Source: a virus. Taken from it: a stretch of 64,000 bases of DNA. The DNA lies in IMG/VR virus record IMGVR_UViG_3300006916_000041, positions 108,410 to 172,409 of that record, one strand, 5' to 3'. The translations under genes and the position numbers were made by a program. Below the pieces are notes generated by a model that did not search any database, was not told the DNA's origin, and was given only the letters and a program-made list of their open reading frames with translations. Of this stretch, positions 59,411 through 64,000 are shown piece after piece; the stretch's first letter is position 1, and every line of letters begins with the position of its first letter.

Positions 59411-60324
59411 TACTTAGCTCCTACTACTACTTCAATTGTGCCAGATTCTTCTGTATTCTTGGATTCTAGTGCTCTGCCGATGATTTCTTGCCAATTTACT
59501 CCCATGCCATCTGGGGCTACCATTGCATGTCCTGGAGTATTGCTTGAAACCAATCTCTGTCCTTTGGCTACTATGCCAACAACTTTGCAAGGAACACGCC
59601 CTGCTAGTGCTACAAATGGATGAGTAGCATCAGTGCCTGCAGCACTGTTCATTTCAAACCCTGGTGCAGTTGATACTATGCCAAAAACATCTGTATCACC
59701 TGCTTGTAGAGTTTGTGTAATTTCGTGTGTTCCGCCTAATCTAACTACTGTTCCTGCTTCGTATTCTTGATCTGCTGCATATCGTTCTGCAAGGTCAGCA
59801 TACTCTGCACTGGTAGCAGTACCTCTGAACTTGTAATCAGTTGTGGTATTCATATTGATGCCAGCTTGAATAACCGGAAACTGAGTACTAAGTGCAGTAA
59901 CACCGTCTTCTAAAAATTCTGTTGCTGCTGGTGTCCATGCTGTAGTATCATCTACAATAATACTAACAATATTGTCATCCACTATAGTTTCGATAGTCCA
60001 GTGATATACTCCAAGTGTATCTAATCTTTGTCTATACTCGATACGTGTAGTTCCAGCTGGCGCACCAATTGTATACCATTGTCCATCGTACAACATCAAT
60101 CGACTTGTACTTGTATCGTACCAAAGTTGTCCTTCAGTTGGATTGTTTGGCGCTGTACCGTTGGCAAAGTTTTCCAACAAATGCAACATGTTTTCGTTTA
60201 GGATTTCACCAAATCTTGTGTAGTTTTTACCAATCAAGGTCAGACTTGTACTGGTATCTGCTGTACCGTCGTTTACTACTATTGGTGATTTTCCTGGATC
60301 TGAATAATCTATTGTATATGGCAT
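59410..60324 (-). CDS. T4-like virion structural protein
   Basis: 304 residues. SLTLIGKNYTRFGEILNENMLHLLENFANGTAP and QLWYDTSTSRLMLYDG form an N-terminal module frequent in marine T4-like tail proteins. The C-terminal half (YADLAERYAADQEYEAGTVVRLGG, FGIVSTAPGF, VALAGRVPCKVVGIVAKGQRLV) recalls fibre-end or self-cleaving chaperone modules, without a visible Ser/Lys pair. Overlaps the Gly-Tyr protein gene. Confidence 0.8.
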   Translation of the reverse strand: MPYTIDYSDPGKSPIVVNDGTADTSTSLTLIGKNYTRFGEILNENMLHLLENFANGTAPNNPTEGQLWYDTSTSRLMLYDGQWYTIGAPAGTTRIEYRQRLDTLGVYHWTIETIVDDNIVSIIVDDTTAWTPAATEFLEDGVTALSTQFPVIQAGINMNTTTDYKFRGTATSAEYADLAERYAADQEYEAGTVVRLGGTHEITQTLQAGDTDVFGIVSTAPGFEMNSAAGTDATHPFVALAGRVPCKVVGIVAKGQRLVSSNTPGHAMVAPDGMGVNWQEIIGRALESKNTEESGTIEVVVGAK

Positions 60325-60336
60325 CTTATTTTCCTA

Positions 60337-60936
60337 TTATAAGTCCGCGAACGAACTTCTTATCCTTAGAGTGTATACTACTTGAATTTTTCTGTTTGCG
60401 CTTTTTTGCACCGGGTGAAAAACCACATGAGTCAACAAATCGTTGTTGGCTGTATATAAAGCTAGTTCATCAAACACATATGTACCATTCATATCGGTAC
60501 CCGTGTCTGTTGCATCTTGTCCCACTGGAATTGCATAATCCAATGTACAAGTTGTGATCACATCACTGTAATTATTTGGACTAGTATGACTTGCTACTAC
60601 TTGATTGTCTGTTGAACTTGTAATAGCATCATCAACTGTCTGACTGTGTGTTTCATTGTATAGTGCTCCACTAGCACTGTTGGTATTAGTTGCTTTGTAT
60701 GTAACTGCACCCAAGCCATCAATGCTAGTACCGCCGTTACCAAAACGCATGGTACTAATTTCATAAGTACTGGTGCTGCCACTAGCGTTGGCCAACAAAT
60801 TAGCAATTGCTATACTCATGTTTTCATAGTTCACTGCATTGCGTCTGCGAACAAATACTTCGCCTGAATCAGGATCCCAAATTTTAATATGTCCTTCGAC
60901 GCCTATCAGTGGTGTTTCAAATTGTTCTAAACTCAT
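60337..60936 (-). CDS. virion structural protein
   Basis: 199 residues from ATG 60936 (GGAATAAAG before it). A start 60 bases earlier would lie upstream of the TATAAATA promoter and is rejected. MSLEQFETPLIGVEGHIKIWDPDSGEVFVRRRNAVNYENMS is a module common in marine T4-like tail genes. Ser/Thr/Asn-rich middle and a beta-strand end (RKIQVVYTLRIRSSF). Probably a tail or fibre component. Confidence 0.78.
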   Translation of the reverse strand: MSLEQFETPLIGVEGHIKIWDPDSGEVFVRRRNAVNYENMSIAIANLLANASGSTSTYEISTMRFGNGGTSIDGLGAVTYKATNTNSASGALYNETHSQTVDDAITSSTDNQVVASHTSPNNYSDVITTCTLDYAIPVGQDATDTGTDMNGTYVFDELALYTANNDLLTHVVFHPVQKSANRKIQVVYTLRIRSSFADL

Positions 60937-60955
60937 AGCTTTATTCCATTTGTAG

Positions 60956-60963
60956 TATTTATA
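60956..60963 (-). promoter_or_regulatory. T4-type late promoter TATAAATA
   Basis: Exact minus-strand TATAAATA, 19 bases before ATG 60936, containing the stop of the upstream large structural gene. It starts the last tail genes and possibly the whole leftward block. Confidence 0.65.
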
Positions 60964-63900
60964 TCGATCCTTGCCCTGCATTTCTAATGAAAGCATGTTC
61001 AGGCGAAATTCCTGGAGATCCAGGATCTGCTAGGCTTACACCACTGTCGTTATAAGCCATTCTTAAATTATCTCCGTAATCACTGAACCTAGCAAGTGTT
61101 GGTATTTGTTCATTTGCTTCTACAACTGTAGTGCCGCTAAGATGCAGTTGTGCGCTTGTGCTGTTGGTTCCACGCTTGCAATACAACAAGTTAGTTGCAC
61201 TTTTAGCGCCATATTCAACACGCTCGCTGCCTATCCAAACAACTCCGTAGTCAGCTAGTGCGGCTGTACTCAACACCCCAATAGTTGTGTCTGTTGCACC
61301 TATACTAGCAGTGATTTCAGTTTTTCTTGTATCTTCAATCACTGTGCTTGTTTGTAAATTATTAGGATGATACAAGTTCATTCTGAATGATCTAGTTTCA
61401 GCATCAACTGTATTTCCTGTGGTATTAGTTTGTACAAGTATACTAACATTCTCACTGTAGTCAACTGGGTAAAGTTCTTCTCCCCATCCCTCTTCGTGTG
61501 GTTGGTCAAATTCATTACCATTATAGATGTATTCTATATCATTGTCAACAGTTGTGAATTCCATACCGTCAGTATGATCAGGCTCACTAGTAAAGTCTCC
61601 GCCTAGCAATAGTGTGTCACCTTCCCAATCTCTTGTGGTGTGATCATTGTAAAGCATGGTAATGATACTTCTTCTATCTTCTTCGTCAATTTCAATCTGT
61701 GTTGCTTCACCGTGTGTAACTTTTTCCAGTCCGCTGTGTAGTTTGGTATGGAAAGGTTTAATATCATGAAAGAAATCTTCTACCACACTTGCATCGTAAC
61801 GCTTGAAGTGCTGTTGTGTTAACAACAGTGGATGCTCTACTTCCAGTTTCACATAACTGGTTTTAAATGCAAAGTCATCTGTTGTGTTCTGCACCACAGC
61901 TTCATGCAAACAATTAAACCAAAGTTCATTGTATTTTGCTAGATGTGTTCCAACAAATACTTTTGTTCTCAGATTATCAAACAATTTTCCAATTACATCG
62001 CTGCTTCCACTGTCAAATGGCATAATATCAAAACCACTAGCATCCCATCCATGACCAAACTTGCTTTGGTTCCATGTTTCTTCTGTAATCTGTATTGTGG
62101 CTTTTTCTTTCCAAACCATTGTGCTTGTACCATTGTTGTAGTAGTGTATTTCTGGTCTGTTGATACCATCTGCATGCACCACAGTTCTTACTTTTACATA
62201 AGTTCCATCAGGTTCGTCAATGAGATCTATCAAGTCTTGCTGTGTAGCTACTGTTTTGTCTGCAACAATCGAACTGTCGTAACCACTGGCACTCCAGTCG
62301 ACCCAGTTCCAGTATGGTTTGGTATCATAAGTAACTGTTCCTAGTACGAAAGTATAGTTAAATGTGCTTTCCCAATTTTGTATTTCATCAATAACATTGA
62401 TTGTACTCAACAGTTCATTTACTTTGTAAACCCAGTTCTGTCTAGCATCGACTAGATTTCTATACAAGCTCTGTCTTGGTCTTACAAGATGACCATATCT
62501 GTTGTATGGGTGTAAATCTAAATCTGGAACAGGTTGACCACGCCACACATCAATATCATCTTCAGCAGTCTCTGGAGGCAAATCGTAATCATAAATTTTA
62601 ACCCAATGACTCATATCTGTATCCAAGCTAGGTTGTTGATTTTGATTAGGACCATTTTGTGTTCCGTTTGCAAGACTGATATAAAAGTCACTGCCTTCCT
62701 GAACCACTTGATTTGGCTGATATACTGTAGTATTTGACCAGGTAGTGTATGTGTATCTTTGTTTATAGTTGTTAAATCCTACTAAACTATCACGCATTTT
62801 TATGTGTAAGTATTCTGGTATAGCCACGCTTGGATCATTTTCAGCAAGCATAGTCCATTCATTCATAGGTTCACTATTGCTGGTGTAAATTTGGTTTACT
62901 TGAGCAACACTGTCTCGAGTAACATACTTGTCGACATTGGTCAAGAACAACACATTGCTTCCGCTGGCAGCTGCCCAACTCAAATCAAAACCTTCTGGAT
63001 TTTGTAGTATTGTACTCAATTGTAGTGTATTGTAATTTCTTTGTCCTTCATATGAACTTTTGTTTTTAACCCAGAAATAATATTCAGTTTCGTTTCTGTT
63101 TGTTCTGCGATTGTAATAGGTGTTTTCACTCCAAAAATACACATCATCACCGTCAACTGTTTCTTTGTATGCTTCACCACTGGCAGTTACACCTCTGATC
63201 TTAGTTCCTTGATCTACTAGTGTACTCCATTGTTCAGGTAGTACAGGACTGCGAGTCCATTCATATATGTCGATACTAGCACCATCAAAAAGTCTACCCC
63301 AGTTGTTTTGTTGATATTCAATACTACCTTGTTCATAATTTAGATAAACTGCGGTGTTAAGATTCCACCACCGCTTGCCTACTTGTGCTGCACCCCATGC
63401 ATTTGAATCAGCTTGTTCACCTTCGATGGTATTGTAATTATAGTTTGCAACGTCTGCTGTAATCAAGTAATCTATTTCACTGCGAATAAATCCAAGTACG
63501 ATTCCTTTGGCTGGATCCCAGGTTTCTAGTTGGGCAATAGTGCTTTTACGTTTAGCATCATATATTTTAACATTTTCAATAAGATCATTTCTTGCTTGTC
63601 CGCCTTGTGTTCTTACTGCTTTGAGTTCACTAACACTATGACCGCCACCATCTGTCCAAGTTCCTGTGTACTTGTAAACTGCTGGTTTACCTGTGCCATC
63701 ATTGTCTACAAAAATATAAATTGGACTTTGCTGATTGTTTTGTCTAAGTCCACTAAAGTTGTACTTGTATACTCCATTTTGTTGAGCATTGATGTTGTTG
63801 TCTAATTGAGATTTACTAGAGAATCTCACATTTCTCAAAGGATAGATATTACCAGTTCCGCCTTCTTGTTCGATATATTCATCTATATAAAATTTTTGTG

Positions 63901-64000
63901 TATTAGCACTGTCAACCTTAGTAACACGATGTATACCGTCGATGTTAGGAACAGTTGTACTACCTCTGATTAACACATAGTCACCTTCTACTAGATTGTG
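60959..64000 (-). CDS. large tail/baseplate structural protein (5' end outside window)
   Basis: At least 1013 residues. The frame is open to the right edge (HNLVEGDYVLIRGS...). Repeated YIYVDNDGTGKPAVYKYTG-like and Trp/Tyr-rich segments, then LRTKVFVGTHLAKYNELWFN, FHDIKPFHTKLHSGLE and an immunoglobulin-like or fibre end (IGATDTTIGVLSTAALADYG). This is typical of very large structural proteins in marine T4-like phages. A GTG at 63976 is not a likely start because the frame continues. Exact role (fibre hinge, baseplate arm) not determinable. Confidence 0.8.
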   Translation of the reverse strand, partial: HNLVEGDYVLIRGSTTVPNIDGIHRVTKVDSANTQKFYIDEYIEQEGGTGNIYPLRNVRFSSKSQLDNNINAQQNGVYKYNFSGLRQNNQQSPIYIFVDNDGTGKPAVYKYTGTWTDGGGHSVSELKAVRTQGGQARNDLIENVKIYDAKRKSTIAQLETWDPAKGIVLGFIRSEIDYLITADVANYNYNTIEGEQADSNAWGAAQVGKRWWNLNTAVYLNYEQGSIEYQQNNWGRLFDGASIDIYEWTRSPVLPEQWSTLVDQGTKIRGVTASGEAYKETVDGDDVYFWSENTYYNRRTNRNETEYYFWVKNKSSYEGQRNYNTLQLSTILQNPEGFDLSWAAASGSNVLFLTNVDKYVTRDSVAQVNQIYTSNSEPMNEWTMLAENDPSVAIPEYLHIKMRDSLVGFNNYKQRYTYTTWSNTTVYQPNQVVQEGSDFYISLANGTQNGPNQNQQPSLDTDMSHWVKIYDYDLPPETAEDDIDVWRGQPVPDLDLHPYNRYGHLVRPRQSLYRNLVDARQNWVYKVNELLSTINVIDEIQNWESTFNYTFVLGTVTYDTKPYWNWVDWSASGYDSSIVADKTVATQQDLIDLIDEPDGTYVKVRTVVHADGINRPEIHYYNNGTSTMVWKEKATIQITEETWNQSKFGHGWDASGFDIMPFDSGSSDVIGKLFDNLRTKVFVGTHLAKYNELWFNCLHEAVVQNTTDDFAFKTSYVKLEVEHPLLLTQQHFKRYDASVVEDFFHDIKPFHTKLHSGLEKVTHGEATQIEIDEEDRRSIITMLYNDHTTRDWEGDTLLLGGDFTSEPDHTDGMEFTTVDNDIEYIYNGNEFDQPHEEGWGEELYPVDYSENVSILVQTNTTGNTVDAETRSFRMNLYHPNNLQTSTVIEDTRKTEITASIGATDTTIGVLSTAALADYGVVWIGSERVEYGAKSATNLLYCKRGTNSTSAQLHLSGTTVVEANEQIPTLARFSDYGDNLRMAYNDSGVSLADPGSPGISPEHAFIRNAGQGSI

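Noticed and set aside
60337-60996. Longer start at 60996 for the structural gene
   Set aside because: It lies upstream of the TATAAATA late promoter at 60956-60963 and would overlap the preceding gene; ATG 60936 has a ribosome site.

Overview
The window looks like one continuous piece of a marine T4-like myovirus genome with an AT-rich base composition. Four things point that way: dihydrofolate reductase and thymidylate synthase sit in one operon; genes are packed with ATGA-type overlaps; T4-type late promoter octamers (TATAAATA and close variants) recur at gene and operon starts; and the right end carries tail or fibre proteins of the marine T4-like type. The host is not shown by the sequence. 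A marine alphaproteobacterium is a guess from the tricarboxylate transporter genes and the AT-rich composition. I saw no tRNA, rRNA, CRISPR array or transposase. No stretch without a gene exceeds about 120 bases.

Layout. Positions 1-8018, plus strand: small phage proteins, then a MoxR-type ATPase with a metallopeptidase-like/VWA partner, each preceded by the same type of sigma70-like promoter. A nucleotide-metabolism operon follows (DHFR, a CysC-like kinase, a small nucleotidyltransferase, ThyA) and ends in a perfect 15-bp hairpin. Positions 8051-64000 are almost all minus strand and are read from the tail genes leftward. The exceptions are four short plus-strand genes (13684, 14244, 18842, 22743). 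From right to left the minus strand encodes: tail/fibre proteins (58-64 kb), glycosyltransferases (54-58 kb), a first radical SAM block (39.4-54.1 kb, nine enzymes), a sugar/surface and transport block (30-39.4 kb: nucleotidyltransferase, GDPD-like protein, carbamoyltransferase, methyltransferases, TctA/TctC, oxygenase, glycosyltransferase), a second radical SAM block (14.8-29.8 kb, eight enzymes), and a left block of sulfotransferase-like proteins, a mini ANL adenylating enzyme and PP-loop proteins (8-13.7 kb).

The outstanding feature is the density of radical SAM enzymes: 17 with a visible CxxxCxxC motif in about 40 kb. Eleven carry a cysteine array in front of the catalytic core (roughly C-x15-24-CC or CHH, then CxxC), the N-terminal twitch arrangement. 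Around them lie four 2-oxoglutarate/Fe(II) oxygenase-like proteins, two nitroreductases, three methyltransferase-like proteins, four sulfotransferase-like proteins, a carbamoyltransferase, and an MTA/SAH nucleosidase whose known side activity would clear the 5'-deoxyadenosine that radical SAM enzymes release. My inference is one large virus-encoded modification system, acting on peptides or glycans, possibly on the virion itself because it lies downstream of the tail genes on the same strand. Its product and substrate cannot be read from the sequence.

Other points of note: a TctA/TctC transporter pair without TctB, with a GC-rich hairpin in front of tctA; a probable frameshift at the end of one radical SAM gene; a radical SAM gene bracketed by 23-bp direct repeats; and several late promoters placed exactly 5 nt from a start codon, suggesting leaderless late messages.
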